Shown: one piece after another, positions 46,145-56,999 of the stretch
Numbering within the stretch: position 1 is the first letter of the stretch
Layout: each line of letters begins with the position of its first letter
Assembly (NCBI GenBank): GCA_019634575.1
Contig: JAHCAY010000001.1
Location: forward strand, 2,294,001 to 2,358,000
Direction: 5' to 3'
DNA from: Candidatus Didemnitutus sp.
Lineage (GTDB): Bacteria; Verrucomicrobiota; Verrucomicrobiia; Opitutales; Opitutaceae
DNA: 64,000 bases
The notes under the pieces: model-generated
Databases searched by the model: none
Told to the model about the DNA's origin: nothing
The model's input: only the letters and a program-made list of their open reading frames with translations
Position numbers and translations under genes: made by a program

Positions 46145-48832
46145 TCAGAAGCGGAACGCGACCTTGCCGTAGTAGGTCACGCCGTTGAAGCCGAAGGGCG
46201 AGATGCCGCTGTAGGGGAAGATGCCGACATTGTCGGAGCCGCTGAACGGGGTGCCGTTCACGATCTTCGAGCGGATGTTCTGGTCCGGATAGACGTCGAA
46301 CAGGTTGTTCGCGCCGACGGAGACGGTGATGTTCTTCGTGACCTTGTAGCTGACGTCGAGGTCGGTGAGCCACTTGGCGCCGAAGGTCTGGATGATCTGC
46401 TGGTTGGTGGTCGTGCCGCCGACGGTGCCGGGGACGGCCGGGCGGAACTCGACATCGTAGCCGGGCGTGAGGGCGTTGATCTGCGCCTGTGAAGCGCTCG
46501 TGAACGCCACGCTCGAGACTTTGCCGAAGCGGGCTTCGCGGAGCTGCACGGACCACTTCTCATAGTCCCAGAGGACGGTGAAGTTGAAGGCATCGCGCGG
46601 CTGGCCGCGCTCGAGACGGATGGTTTCCGTGAGATCGAAGAGCGGCGTGGTCGTGATCGCGGCGAGCGTCGAGTTGGCCTGCTTGATCTTCGTGGCCTTG
46701 GTCTTGTTGTTGTTGTAGGCACCGGTGAAGGTGAACTTGCCCATGTCGGCCGTCTTCCAGGTGTAGCGACCGCTGACGTCGAAGCCGGTGGTGCGGGTGT
46801 CGACGGCGTTGGTGAAGTAGCGGCCGCCGCCGATGCCGGTGATACCCTGCGTGGCGAGGAGGTTGATCACGGCGGTGCCGGTGAAGTTCGACGAGAGGAC
46901 GATGCGGTCCTTGATTTCGATGCGGTAGGAGTCGACGGTGAAGGAAAGGTTCTCGCTCGGATTCCACGTGCCGCCGAAGGAGTAGCTGGTGGACTTCTCG
47001 GGCGTGAGCGGAGTGGCGCCAAGGGCCTTGGCGGCCGGGGCGCTGACCGGGAAGGTCAGGATGTCGAACGGCACGCCGCCGATGAAGTTGGTCGCGGTGG
47101 AGCTGAACCATTCCTGCGCGAGGTGCGGGGCGCGGAAGCCGGAGGCGACGGAGCCGCGGAGGGCGAAGCCGTGCGGGAGCTTCACGCGGGTGGCGATCTT
47201 GGCGGTGGTGTTGGAACCGAAGTCGCTGTAGTCCTCGAAGCGCGCGGCGGCGGAGAGAAGCCACTGCTCGTTCACGTCCTGCTCGAAGTCGACGTAGACG
47301 GCCTTGGAGTCGCGCGTGTGCGTGCCGGCATCGGAGGGCTTGAAGCCGGGGAACACCTGCGCGCCGACCGCGCCGAGGTTGCCGTTGCTGGGTCCGCCGA
47401 TGATGCGGACGCCGCCGTCGCGGTAGGAGTCGGGCTCGCCGGCCGCGATGGAGTAGTCTTCCTGACGGAACTCGAGGCCGCCGGCGATCTTCAGCGGCGT
47501 GGGCAGGCCGAGATTGGCCTGGGAGGTGACGTCGAAGTTGTTCGTCCACTGCTTGAACTTCAGCTGGCCGTCGTAGAAGGACTTCGGGCTGCTGTTGCCG
47601 AGAGTGACGTTGGCCGAATTGGCGGTGGTGTAGTCGAGGGTGTTGTAGCCGTAGGCCGAGCTCAGGTCCCAATCGAAGCTGCCGGCCTTGCCTTGGGCAC
47701 CACCGGCCCACGAAGCATCCATCACTTCGGTCTGGATGTAGGGCAGGAAGCCATCGGGATAAATCGCACGGATGGTGCGATCGTCGCCGGAGCGGCGGAA
47801 GAAGCCGGCGCCGTTCGCGTGGCGGTTGCTGAAACCGCCGAAGAAGTAGAGTTCGAGGTCGTCGCGCAGCGGGTATTCGCCGTTGAACCACGCGCCGTTG
47901 TCCTTGACCTTCGGGTCGCCGAAGCGGTGGTTGTAGCGGTTCACGGTCTGCTCACGCGGATCGAGCGTGCCGTTCGAGGCGGACAGGCCGGTGCCGGAGC
48001 CGTAGTTGCCCGAGATGGACGAGGTGCCGCCGTTGCCGAAATACTGCTGGCGTGTGTCGGCCTCGATGCGGTTGGTGGGATTCTTGTCGCGCGCCCAAGC
48101 GGTGAGGAAGAGCGAGCCCTTGTCGCCGAGCTTGGTGCCGGCGTAGGCGTTGATCTTGAAGTCCTCACCGTCGCCCTCGCCCGTCTGGGAGAAGGAAACG
48201 TCACCGCCCCAACCCGTGTCGTGGCGAAGGATGACGTTGATGACGCCGGCGATGGCGTCGGAACCGTATTGGGCCGAGGCGCCGTCACGGAGCACTTCGA
48301 TGCGGCCGATGGCGGCGGCGGGCAGCGCGTTGAAGTCGGTGGAGACCGAGCCGCGGCCGATCGAGCCGTTGAGGTTGACCAGCGAGCTGGTGTGGCGGCG
48401 CTTGCCGTTCACGAGGAGCAACACCTGATCGGGGGCGAGGCCGCGCAACGTGGCGGGGCGGATGTGGTCCGTGCCGTCCGTGAGTGACGGGCGCGGGAAG
48501 TTGAACGACGGCACCTGCGCCTGGATCATCTGCGCGGGCTCGGTGTAACCGCCCTTTTGCAGCTCCGAGCCGCTGATGACATCGATCGGCACGGGCGATT
48601 CGGTGACGGTGCGGTTGTTGAAACGCGAGCCGGTGGCCACGAAAGCGTCGAGCTTCACGACGCTGTCCTTGGCAACACCGACGCGGTCGGAGTTGTCCGC
48701 CGAAGCGGCGGGAGTGGTCTGGGCAAAGGCGGCCGAGGCAAGGCCACCGAGGAGGGCAACGGCGCCGAAAGCACGCAGTTGGCGGATGCCAGCGCGCACG
48801 CTGGACCCGCGGAGGGTCAGTTCTGGGTTCAT
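46145..48832 (-). CDS. TonB-dependent outer-membrane receptor
   Basis: 895 residues. A signal peptide (ending about AAFAQT) and KDSVVKLDAFVATGSRF (TonB-box-like) precede the plug (SPVPIDVISGSELQKGGYTEPAQMIQAQVPSFNFPRPSLTDG, LRGLAPDQVLLLVNGKRRH, RIEVLRDGASAQYGSDAIAGVINVIL). A long barrel ends in VAFRF, the outer-membrane C-terminal Phe. There is no STN domain and no adjacent sigma/FecR pair, so it is a plain importer. The ligand is unknown. The ATG at 48832 is preferred to an upstream TTG. Gamma-glutamyltransferase is divergent, 215 bases away. Confidence 0.92.
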   Translation of the reverse strand: MNPELTLRGSSVRAGIRQLRAFGAVALLGGLASAAFAQTTPAASADNSDRVGVAKDSVVKLDAFVATGSRFNNRTVTESPVPIDVISGSELQKGGYTEPAQMIQAQVPSFNFPRPSLTDGTDHIRPATLRGLAPDQVLLLVNGKRRHTSSLVNLNGSIGRGSVSTDFNALPAAAIGRIEVLRDGASAQYGSDAIAGVINVILRHDTGWGGDVSFSQTGEGDGEDFKINAYAGTKLGDKGSLFLTAWARDKNPTNRIEADTRQQYFGNGGTSSISGNYGSGTGLSASNGTLDPREQTVNRYNHRFGDPKVKDNGAWFNGEYPLRDDLELYFFGGFSNRHANGAGFFRRSGDDRTIRAIYPDGFLPYIQTEVMDASWAGGAQGKAGSFDWDLSSAYGYNTLDYTTANSANVTLGNSSPKSFYDGQLKFKQWTNNFDVTSQANLGLPTPLKIAGGLEFRQEDYSIAAGEPDSYRDGGVRIIGGPSNGNLGAVGAQVFPGFKPSDAGTHTRDSKAVYVDFEQDVNEQWLLSAAARFEDYSDFGSNTTAKIATRVKLPHGFALRGSVASGFRAPHLAQEWFSSTATNFIGGVPFDILTFPVSAPAAKALGATPLTPEKSTSYSFGGTWNPSENLSFTVDSYRIEIKDRIVLSSNFTGTAVINLLATQGITGIGGGRYFTNAVDTRTTGFDVSGRYTWKTADMGKFTFTGAYNNNKTKATKIKQANSTLAAITTTPLFDLTETIRLERGQPRDAFNFTVLWDYEKWSVQLREARFGKVSSVAFTSASQAQINALTPGYDVEFRPAVPGTVGGTTTNQQIIQTFGAKWLTDLDVSYKVTKNITVSVGANNLFDVYPDQNIRSKIVNGTPFSGSDNVGIFPYSGISPFGFNGVTYYGKVAFRF

Positions 48833-49047
48833 AGGTTGGCTAGGCAAAATCCGTCGGAAAAGAACAGGGGAAGGGACCGACGTGGTGTGTGTTGTTCGCG
48901 GCGGACCCTAATCATGACAGCTCGTTGCACAAGCACTACCTCAGCCAAGCGGCGCGGATATGACCCGCTGATTTGCTCGCTCCGGGCGAAAGCCGCCGAG
49001 TGCAAGTTGCGACTTGAGACCGTCCCGCCGCTGGCAAATGGTGCGCT

Positions 49048-50823
<1,776 letters not shown>

Positions 50824-50867
50824 CTTGGGTGGCGCCAGCCCCTCCGGCCGGTCGCGAGTGTCCATTA

Positions 50868-50884
50868 AGTTGTCATTGACAACT
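50868..50884. promoter_or_regulatory. Operator-like palindrome before the DUF6428/MarR operon
   Basis: AGTTGTCA and TGACAACT flank one base: a perfect 8-1-8 palindrome 30 bases before the first gene. A second, imperfect dyad (GTTGCTAGTAAC) follows at about 50897. These are candidate binding sites for the MarR-family protein encoded in the operon. Confidence 0.55.
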
Positions 50885-50914
50885 ATCTTCTGATGGTTGC
50901 TAGTAACAATCACC

Positions 50915-51445
50915 ATGAAAACCTCCGCCTTCCTCTCCTCCCTCCGCGCCCACGCCGCGCTCCCGGTCGTGTTTCGCTCCGGCTCGGTCGAGATCGCCCC
51001 GCAATACCACCTCACCGAAGTGAAGCGCGTCGCCTACGAGACGATGGACTGCGGCGCGCAAACCCACCGCTGGTCCGAAACCCAATTCGAGCTCTGGGTG
51101 CCGTCGCTCACCGGCGATCAACCCGGCCGCGATCACATGCCCGCCGGCAAGTTCCTCGCGATCATCGACCGCGTCGAAAAGGAACTCCCGCTCGATGGCG
51201 ACACGCCCGCCCGCATCTTCGTGGCGCTCGGCGACGCCCCCGCCGCCCTCTACGACATCGCCTCCGTGCACGCCGTCGACGGACGCCTCCACATCGAACT
51301 CACCGCCGACCGCGCCCGCTGCAAGGCCGCCGAGCGCCGCACCGCGACCCTGACCGGCGGCTGTTGCGGCAGCGACCACGGCGACGGCAACGGCTGTTGC
51401 GCGTCCGAATCCGCCGCCCAACCTGCCGCCGCCTGCTGCGCCTGA
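50915..51445 (+). CDS. DUF6428 protein with Cys-rich tail
   Basis: 176 residues. The body (KTSAFLSSLRAHAALPVVFRSGSVEIAPQYHLTEVKRVAYETMDCGAQ, then HRWSETQFELWVPS) fits DUF6428, a family often found beside arsenic or metal regulators. The tail has GGCCGS, GNGCCAS and AAACCA: three Cys pairs, expected to bind a thiophilic metal or metalloid. The ATG at 50915 directly follows the palindromic control region. It is the first gene of an apparent operon with the MarR and PLP-enzyme genes. Confidence 0.7.
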   Translation: MKTSAFLSSLRAHAALPVVFRSGSVEIAPQYHLTEVKRVAYETMDCGAQTHRWSETQFELWVPSLTGDQPGRDHMPAGKFLAIIDRVEKELPLDGDTPARIFVALGDAPAALYDIASVHAVDGRLHIELTADRARCKAAERRTATLTGGCCGSDHGDGNGCCASESAAQPAAACCA

Positions 51446-51504
51446 CTCCCGCCGGACACACGCCGCGCTCGCCAAACCGTGACCGCGGCTCCACCTTCGC
51501 CACC

Positions 51505-51993
51505 ATGCCGCGCGTAGCCGCCCAGTCCGCCCAGAACGCCGATGCCCTGCTCCGCGACGTGGTCCGTCTCTTCCAGCAGGCACAGCGAACGATGACCGAG
51601 TGCTGCTCCGACGCCACCGCCAAGGAGTGTCAGGCACTCCTCCTCGTCGGCGCCGCCGAATCGCCGCTCACCGTGCAGGAGTTCGCCGAAAAAATGGGCC
51701 TCGAAAAAACCTGGGCCAGCCGCCTCGTCGCGCGCCTGGAAAAACGCGGCCTCGTCACGCGGGTCGATCATCCCGACGACGGCCGCAGCTGGCTGATCGA
51801 ACTCACCGCGAAAGGCCGCAAGGAGCACAGTGTCCTCGAAAACTCGCTCAACCAGCACGCCGTGAACCTCCTTGGCTGCGTTCCTGCATCCGAGCGCGCC
51901 AATGTCGAGCGCGCGCTCGTCCATCTGCGCGACGCCCTCGCCCGCTGCCTCGTCGACTGCGCGCCCGCCAACTCCCGAAAGTCCCCATGCTGA
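51505..51993 (+). CDS. MarR-family transcriptional regulator
   Basis: 162 residues. The winged helix-turn-helix is in SPLTVQEFAEKMGLEKTWASRLVARLEKRGLVTRVDHPDDGRSWLIELT. Cysteines at RTMTECCSDATAKECQ in the N-terminal dimer helix and at ARCLVDCAPANSRKSPC near the end could sense metals, metalloids or oxidants. It probably represses its own operon through the palindrome at 50868. Its stop overlaps the start of the PLP-enzyme gene. Confidence 0.88.
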   Translation: MPRVAAQSAQNADALLRDVVRLFQQAQRTMTECCSDATAKECQALLLVGAAESPLTVQEFAEKMGLEKTWASRLVARLEKRGLVTRVDHPDDGRSWLIELTAKGRKEHSVLENSLNQHAVNLLGCVPASERANVERALVHLRDALARCLVDCAPANSRKSPC

Positions 51994-53123
51994 AGTCCTC
52001 TCATTCCGAAACCCTCGCCGTCCACGCCGGTCGCGCTCCCGATCCCGCCACCGGTGCCGTGACACCCAACCTCGTCTTCAGCTCGACGTTCGCGCGTGAC
52101 GACCAGGGGCAACTGCTCGGCGGACACGTTTACTCGCGCACCTCCAACCCGAACCGCGCCGCCGTCGAAGCCGCGCTCGCCGCCCTCGAAGGCGGCGCGC
52201 ACGGTCTCGCCTTCGCCTCCGGCCAGGCCGCCTCCGCCGCGATCTTCGCCGCGCTCGCGCCCGGCGATCGCGTCGTGTTGCCCGACGATCTTTATCACGG
52301 CACGCGCTACCTCGCGACGAACGAGTTCGCCCGCTGGGGCCTCGTCGCGGAATTCATCGACACCAGCGACCTCGCCGCCGTGACCGCCGCGCTGCAAAAA
52401 CCCGCGCGCCTCGTCTGGCTCGAAACGCCGTCGAATCCACGTCTGAAAATTTCCGACATCGCCGCCGTCGCCCAACTCGCCCGCGCCGCCGGCGCACTCG
52501 TCGTCACGGACAACACCTGGGCCACGCCCGTGCTCACGCAGCCGCTCGCGCTCGGCGCGCACGTCGTGTTGCACTCGACCACGAAATACCTCGGCGGCCA
52601 CAGCGACCTGCTCGGCGGTGCGCTCGTCGCCGGTGCGGACGTGCCACCGGAATTCCTCGCGCGCCTGCGGTCGTGGCAAAATCTCGGCGGCGCCGTGCCC
52701 GCGCCGTTCGATTGTTGGCTGCTATTGCGCAGCGTGAGCACGCTGCCGCTCCGCGTGCGCGCCCAATCCGCGACCGCGGCCAACCTCGCTGCTTGGCTGG
52801 CGGGCCATACCAAAGTCGAGCGCGTCTATTATCCCGGCCTCGCCTCGCACCCGCACCACCTCGTCGCCGCGCAACAGATGAGCGCATTCGGCGGCATGCT
52901 TTCGTTCGAGGTGCACGGCGGCCACGACGCCGCCAAAGCCGTCGCCTGCCGCGTGAAGCTGATCACACAAGCGACGTCGCTCGGCGGCGTGGAAAGTCTC
53001 ATCGAACACCGCCGTCCGGTCGAAGGTCCGGCATCGATCACGCCACCGGGATTGCTGCGTTTCTCCGTCGGCCTCGAACACGTCGAAGACCTCCGCGCCG
53101 ACCTCGCGCAGGCGCTGGGTTGA
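51987..53123 (+). CDS. Cys/Met metabolism PLP enzyme (cystathionine gamma-synthase/lyase family)
   Basis: 378 residues. Motifs: AVHAGRAPDPATGAVTPNLVFSSTFA, GHVYSRTSNPNRAAVEAALAALEGG, VWLETPSNPRLKISDI, and the PLP lysine in VLHSTTKYLGGHSDLLGG. Near the end are SLGGVESLIEHR and LLRFSVGLEHVEDL. Members carry out gamma-replacement or elimination on homoserine esters, cystathionine or methionine. The exact reaction cannot be told. Placement behind Cys-rich DUF6428 and MarR genes suggests thiol supply under metal or oxidant stress. Confidence 0.88.
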   Translation: MLKSSHSETLAVHAGRAPDPATGAVTPNLVFSSTFARDDQGQLLGGHVYSRTSNPNRAAVEAALAALEGGAHGLAFASGQAASAAIFAALAPGDRVVLPDDLYHGTRYLATNEFARWGLVAEFIDTSDLAAVTAALQKPARLVWLETPSNPRLKISDIAAVAQLARAAGALVVTDNTWATPVLTQPLALGAHVVLHSTTKYLGGHSDLLGGALVAGADVPPEFLARLRSWQNLGGAVPAPFDCWLLLRSVSTLPLRVRAQSATAANLAAWLAGHTKVERVYYPGLASHPHHLVAAQQMSAFGGMLSFEVHGGHDAAKAVACRVKLITQATSLGGVESLIEHRRPVEGPASITPPGLLRFSVGLEHVEDLRADLAQALG

Positions 53124-53127
53124 GCAA

Positions 53128-53287
53128 GTAGCGCAGGCGTCCCGCCTGCTTCGCTGCCGTGTAGGGCTCGACCTTGCGTCGAGCCTCACAGGCGAACGCA
53201 GCCGTTGCCTCGCTCGCCGCCAAGGCCTCACACGAGGTGAGGCCCGACAGAGCCTCGAAGTAAATGCAGGCGGGACGCCCGCGCTAC
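53128..53287. repeat. Paired inverted element, GTAGCGCAGGCGTCCCGCCTGC type
   Basis: The left arm is at 53128-53149 and the inverted right arm at 53266-53287. They differ at one base and flank about 115 bases with smaller dyads (GGCTCGACCTTGCGTCGAGCC). The right arm supplies the TAG stop codon of the CoA-transferase gene. Confidence 0.8.
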
Positions 53288-54636
53288 ACCGCCACTTCGA
53301 ACGGCGCGCCGGTTTTCGCGCGGACTTCGTCGAGCGTCACCCCGGGGTGCAGCTCGATCAGGCGCAGGCCGCCGCTGTTCGGTTTCACCTCGAAGACGCA
53401 GAGGTCGGTGATGATCAGGCTGACGACGCCCTTGCCGGTAATCGGGAGCGTGCACTGTTTTAAAATCTTCGGGCTGCCGTCTTTCGCGGTGTGCTCCATC
53501 ACGGCGACGACGCGCCGCACGCCAGCGACGAGGTCCATCGCGCCGCCAGGGCCTTTCACCATTTTGCCCGGGACCATCCAGTTCGCGATGTCGCCGTTGT
53601 CGGCGACCTCGAGCGCGCCGAGGATCGAGAGGTCGATGTGTCCGCCACGGATCATCGCGAACGAGTCGGCGCTGGAGAAAAACGCCGAGCCCGGAATCGT
53701 GGAGATGGTCTGTTTGCCGGCGTTGATCAGGTCGGGATCGACCTTGTCCTCGGGCGGGAACGGGCCGATGCCGAGCAGGCCGTTTTCCGACTGGAGCGTG
53801 ACGTTCATGCCGGGCGGGATGAAATTCGCGACGAGCGTGGGGATGCCGATGCCGAGGTTGACGTAATAGCCGTCGCGCAGCTCCCGCGCGGCGCGGCGCG
53901 CCATGAGTTCGCGGATGGGCGTCTCCTTTTTCGAAGCCGCGGCGCCCTGCACGGTGCGGAACTCGATGCGTTTCTCGTAGCGCGGGCCTTGGATGATGCG
54001 GTCGACGTAGATGCCGGGCGTGTGGATATGGTCGGGCTCGAGTTCGCCGACCTCGACAAGTTCCTCCACCTCGGCGACGCACACGGCGGCGCAGGTAGCG
54101 ATCATCGGGTTGAAGTTCCGCGCGGTCTTGCGGAAGACGAGGTTGCCGGACTTGTCGCCCTTCCACGCTTTCACGAGCGCGACGTCGGCGCGGATGCCGC
54201 GTTCGAGGACGTATTCCTTGCCGTCGAAGGTTTTCGTTTCCTTGCCCTCGGCGAGCTTGGTGCCGAAGGCAGTGCGCGTGTAGAAACCGGGAATGCCCGC
54301 GCCGCCCGCGCGCAGGCGCTCGGCGAGCGTGCCTTGCGGGATGAGCTCGAGTTCGAGTTCGCCGGCGAGGACCTGCCGCTCGAACTCCTTGTTCTCGCCG
54401 ACGTAGGAAGCCATGACCTTGCGAATCTGGCGCGTCTTGAGGAGCAGGCCCATGCCGAAGTCGTCCACGCCGGCGTTGTTGCCGACGATGGTAATGCCCT
54501 TCACGCCGCTGTCGCGCAGCGCGAGGATGAGATTTTCCGGGATGCCGCAGAGGCCGAAGCCGCCGGCGGCGATCGTCATGTCATCGTGGAGGAGCCCGGC
54601 GAGCGCGGACTCGGCGGAGGGGTGGACTTTGCTCAT
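53284..54636 (-). CDS. 3-oxoacid (acetoacetate) CoA-transferase, fused A and B subunits
   Basis: 450 residues combining both subunits in one chain, as in mitochondrial SCOT. The A part (about 1-225) has [24 protein letters not shown] and [13 protein letters not shown]. The linker is near [11 protein letters not shown]. The B part has [19 protein letters not shown] and the catalytic Glu at E284 in [12 protein letters not shown], then [29 protein letters not shown]. It moves CoA from succinyl-CoA to acetoacetate. Acetoacetate is the end product of the tyrosine pathway encoded upstream. The ATG at 54636 is the start. Confidence 0.93.
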   Translation of the reverse strand: MSKVHPSAESALAGLLHDDMTIAAGGFGLCGIPENLILALRDSGVKGITIVGNNAGVDDFGMGLLLKTRQIRKVMASYVGENKEFERQVLAGELELELIPQGTLAERLRAGGAGIPGFYTRTAFGTKLAEGKETKTFDGKEYVLERGIRADVALVKAWKGDKSGNLVFRKTARNFNPMIATCAAVCVAEVEELVEVGELEPDHIHTPGIYVDRIIQGPRYEKRIEFRTVQGAAASKKETPIRELMARRAARELRDGYYVNLGIGIPTLVANFIPPGMNVTLQSENGLLGIGPFPPEDKVDPDLINAGKQTISTIPGSAFFSSADSFAMIRGGHIDLSILGALEVADNGDIANWMVPGKMVKGPGGAMDLVAGVRRVVAVMEHTAKDGSPKILKQCTLPITGKGVVSLIITDLCVFEVKPNSGGLRLIELHPGVTLDEVRAKTGAPFEVAV

Positions 54637-54667
54637 GGCGTGGGGAGCGAGCGCTTGGGGTGGACGA

Positions 54668-54768
54668 GAACAGTTGAGACACAGAGGAAAGTCAGGAGGT
54701 GGCACAGAGATCACAGAGGTCTTTTCTGTCTCTGGTTTTTCTCTGTGGGTCTCCGTGTTCTCAGTGTC
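54668..54768. repeat. Purine/pyrimidine-rich CACAGAG-type intergenic element
   Basis: Variants of CACAGAG and their complement CTCTGTG alternate and can fold back. The element overlaps the last codons of the GNAT gene, which therefore ends in a basic tail encoded by the repeat. Confidence 0.6.
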
Positions 54769-55232
54769 GTGGCTTGGGAAAGCGGACCGAGCGTCTTGCG
54801 CAGCAGGATCTCGTCGTGACCGGCGACGACGTAGTCGCGCAAGCGGCCGACGACTGCGTAGCCGGCGCGACGGTAGAGGCGCTGCGCACCGCGGTTGAAC
54901 GACGAGACGCAGAGCAAGACGTTGCGATGTTTTTTGAAAATGCGCGCCTCCGCCCACGCGAGCGCTGCGCCGCCGATGCCGCGCCCGCGCATCTCCGGCG
55001 CAACGCCGATCGTCTGAATGTAGCCGCCGAGCGGGCCATTGAGGTCGAGCACGAGAAACCCCGCACGCTCACCGCCGGAGCGGACGATGAAGCACTGCTT
55101 GCGGCGATTTCGCAGGAGCTTCAACGCATCGGCGCGCCCGCGTCCAAGCGTGAGCCAGGGTTCGGAAGCGGCCATGATGTCAGCAGCCCACGTGTAGTCG
55201 GCAGAGCTAATCCTCGTGACGGCTACTCTCAT
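54711..55232 (-). CDS. GNAT-family N-acetyltransferase
   Basis: 173 residues. The acetyl-CoA loop is in [30 protein letters not shown]. Strand and helix [33 protein letters not shown] complete the fold. The substrate is unknown. Its start overlaps the stop of the upstream zinc-ribbon gene by four bases. The last 20 or so residues ([16 protein letters not shown]) come from the repeat element and are probably disordered. Confidence 0.88.
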   Translation of the reverse strand: MRVAVTRISSADYTWAADIMAASEPWLTLGRGRADALKLLRNRRKQCFIVRSGGERAGFLVLDLNGPLGGYIQTIGVAPEMRGRGIGGAALAWAEARIFKKHRNVLLCVSSFNRGAQRLYRRAGYAVVGRLRDYVVAGHDEILLRKTLGPLSQATTLRTRRPTEKNQRQKRPL

Positions 55233-55567
55233 CCCTTGCTCTCCATTATCGCGTTGTCTTTCGCCGCTGCTCGAATTCGAGCAGCGGATCGCAGTGTCCA
55301 AACTCCAAACACGACGGAACCTAAAATGAAACCTGCTGCGAGCATCAGTCCTCGCTTCGCGAATGCGGCAAGGTCGGGTGTTGCGTTCCACATCGGGTAG
55401 AACGTGGCAAAAAACAAACCCACAGCTATGGCAGGCCCGACCGTGACAGCTAATGCGGCTTTCGGTCGCGAAAAGAAATTCGGCGTGCGGCAATGCGGAC
55501 AGAGCAAATTTCCCGCATCGAAGCCGCGAGTGCATCTAACACAAACGCTCTCGTCCGCGTTCTTCAC
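55229..55567 (-). CDS. Zinc-ribbon membrane protein
   Basis: 112 residues. The N-terminal zinc ribbon is CVRCTRGFDAGNLLCPHC. Two spans follow (ALAVTVGPAIAVGLFFATFYPMW; GLMLAAGFILGSVVFGVWTL) and a charged tail. No function known. It begins 10 bases after the thiolase stop codon and overlaps the GNAT start, so these three genes form one transcript. Its sequence (GCAAAT, AAAATG) is lower in GC than its neighbours. Confidence 0.7.
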   Translation of the reverse strand: MKNADESVCVRCTRGFDAGNLLCPHCRTPNFFSRPKAALAVTVGPAIAVGLFFATFYPMWNATPDLAAFAKRGLMLAAGFILGSVVFGVWTLRSAARIRAAAKDNAIMESKG

Positions 55568-55577
55568 AACTGGCGAA

Positions 55578-56756
55578 TCACACCAGCTCCACGCACGCCG
55601 CCAGGCCTTCGCCGCCGCCGATGCAGATGGCGGCGACGCCGCGCTTCAGACCGCGCTGCTTGAGCGCGTGGATCAGCGTGACGATGATGCGCGCGCCGCT
55701 GGCGCCGATGGGGTGGCCGAGCGCGATGGCGCCGCCGTTGACGTTGAGCTTGTCGGGCGGGACGCCGAGCTCGTGCATGAACGCCATCGGCACGACGGCG
55801 AAGGCCTCGTTGACTTCCCAGAGGTCGACGTCGGCGACAGACCAGCCGGCTTGCTGGAGCGCGTTCTGCGTGGCTGGCACGGGCGCGGTGGTGAACCAGA
55901 CCGGGTCCTGCGCGTGGCCGCCGAAACCGGCGAGGCGCGCGATGGGCTTCAGGCCCTTCGCGGCGGCGTGCGCGGCGGTGGTGACGACGAGCGCGGCGGC
56001 GCCGTCGTTGATCGAGGAGGCGTTGGCCGCGGTGATGGTGCCGTCCTTCTGGAAGGCGGGCTTCAGCTGGGGAATCTTGTCGTAGCGCACCTTGGCCGGA
56101 CCCTCGTCGTGCTCGACCTTGGTGACGTTGCCCTTGGCGTCGGCGATCTCGACGGGCGCGATCTCGGCGGCGAACGCGCCGGATTTCTGCGCGGCGTTGG
56201 CGCGCTGGTAGGAGGCGATGGAGAAAGCGTCCTGTTGCTCGCGGGTGAAAGCGTATTTCGCGGCGCACTTCTCGCCGCAGTTGCCCATGTGGACGTTGTT
56301 GTAGGGATCCCAAAGGCCGTCGGTGATCATCGAGTCGATGATCTGGCCGTGGCCCATGCGGTAGCCGTCGCGGGCCTTCGGGAGGAGATACGGCGCCTGC
56401 GACATGTTCTCCATGCCGCCGGCGACGGCGATCGTGCCCATGCCACCAGCGAGGAAGTGCGCGGCACCCATGACAGTCTGCATACCCGAGCCGCAGACCT
56501 TGTGGACCGTGATGCAACGCGTCGAGGTCGGGAGGCCGGCGTGGATCACGGCCTGACGGGCCGGCGCCTGGCCCTGGCCGGCCTGGAGAACGTTGCCCAT
56601 GAGACAATCGGAGACGTCGGCCGGCGCGATGCCGGCCTGTGCGACCGCGGCCTTGATGGCGGCGGCGCCGAGACGCGAGGCGGGGACAGACGCGAGCGCG
56701 CCCTGAAAGGCGCCAATGGGGGTGCGGGTGGCGGAAAGAATGACGATATCGGTCAT
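55578..56756 (-). CDS. Acetyl-CoA C-acetyltransferase (thiolase)
   Basis: 392 residues, standard thiolase length. The acyl-accepting Cys is C88 in HKVCGSGMQ. The general bases are His in GGAIALGHPIGASGARI and Cys in CIGGGEGLAACVELV at the C-terminus. The enzyme splits acetoacetyl-CoA into two acetyl-CoA or does the reverse. With the CoA-transferase downstream it completes the use of acetoacetate from tyrosine breakdown. Confidence 0.95.
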   Translation of the reverse strand: MTDIVILSATRTPIGAFQGALASVPASRLGAAAIKAAVAQAGIAPADVSDCLMGNVLQAGQGQAPARQAVIHAGLPTSTRCITVHKVCGSGMQTVMGAAHFLAGGMGTIAVAGGMENMSQAPYLLPKARDGYRMGHGQIIDSMITDGLWDPYNNVHMGNCGEKCAAKYAFTREQQDAFSIASYQRANAAQKSGAFAAEIAPVEIADAKGNVTKVEHDEGPAKVRYDKIPQLKPAFQKDGTITAANASSINDGAAALVVTTAAHAAAKGLKPIARLAGFGGHAQDPVWFTTAPVPATQNALQQAGWSVADVDLWEVNEAFAVVPMAFMHELGVPPDKLNVNGGAIALGHPIGASGARIIVTLIHALKQRGLKRGVAAICIGGGEGLAACVELV

Positions 56757-56804
56757 GGTGAAAACGGGGAGCGGGGGTTGTGGACTCCGAGCGATGATTC
56801 GCTC

Positions 56805-56873
56805 CCGTTCTCTTACTCATTCTCGTTCTCGCGGCAAAGGGAGAACGAGAATGTGGGACGAGAATGAGAACGG
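56805..56873. repeat. Inverted CCGTTCTC/CTCATTCTCGTTCTC element
   Basis: CCGTTCTCTTACTCATTCTCGTTCTC at the left faces GAGAACGAGAATG and GAGAATGAGAACGG on the right, interrupted by a few bases. It lies between the flavin reductase and thiolase genes. Confidence 0.65.
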
Positions 56874-56999
56874 AAAAATGCCGTTCCGCTTCGCCTTATG
56901 CACGCGGGGGTAGAGCAAAAGATTTTCCCGGCGGGCCCAAAGGCCCCGCCCGACCGCAGCGAGCGGAGTCGTTACCCCGCTCGTGACGCCGTCGGCGCT

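Noticed and set aside
53128..53287. Insertion sequence suggested by long inverted ends
   Set aside because: No transposase frame and no target-site duplication were seen. The interior is only about 115 bases. A hairpin element is a better description.
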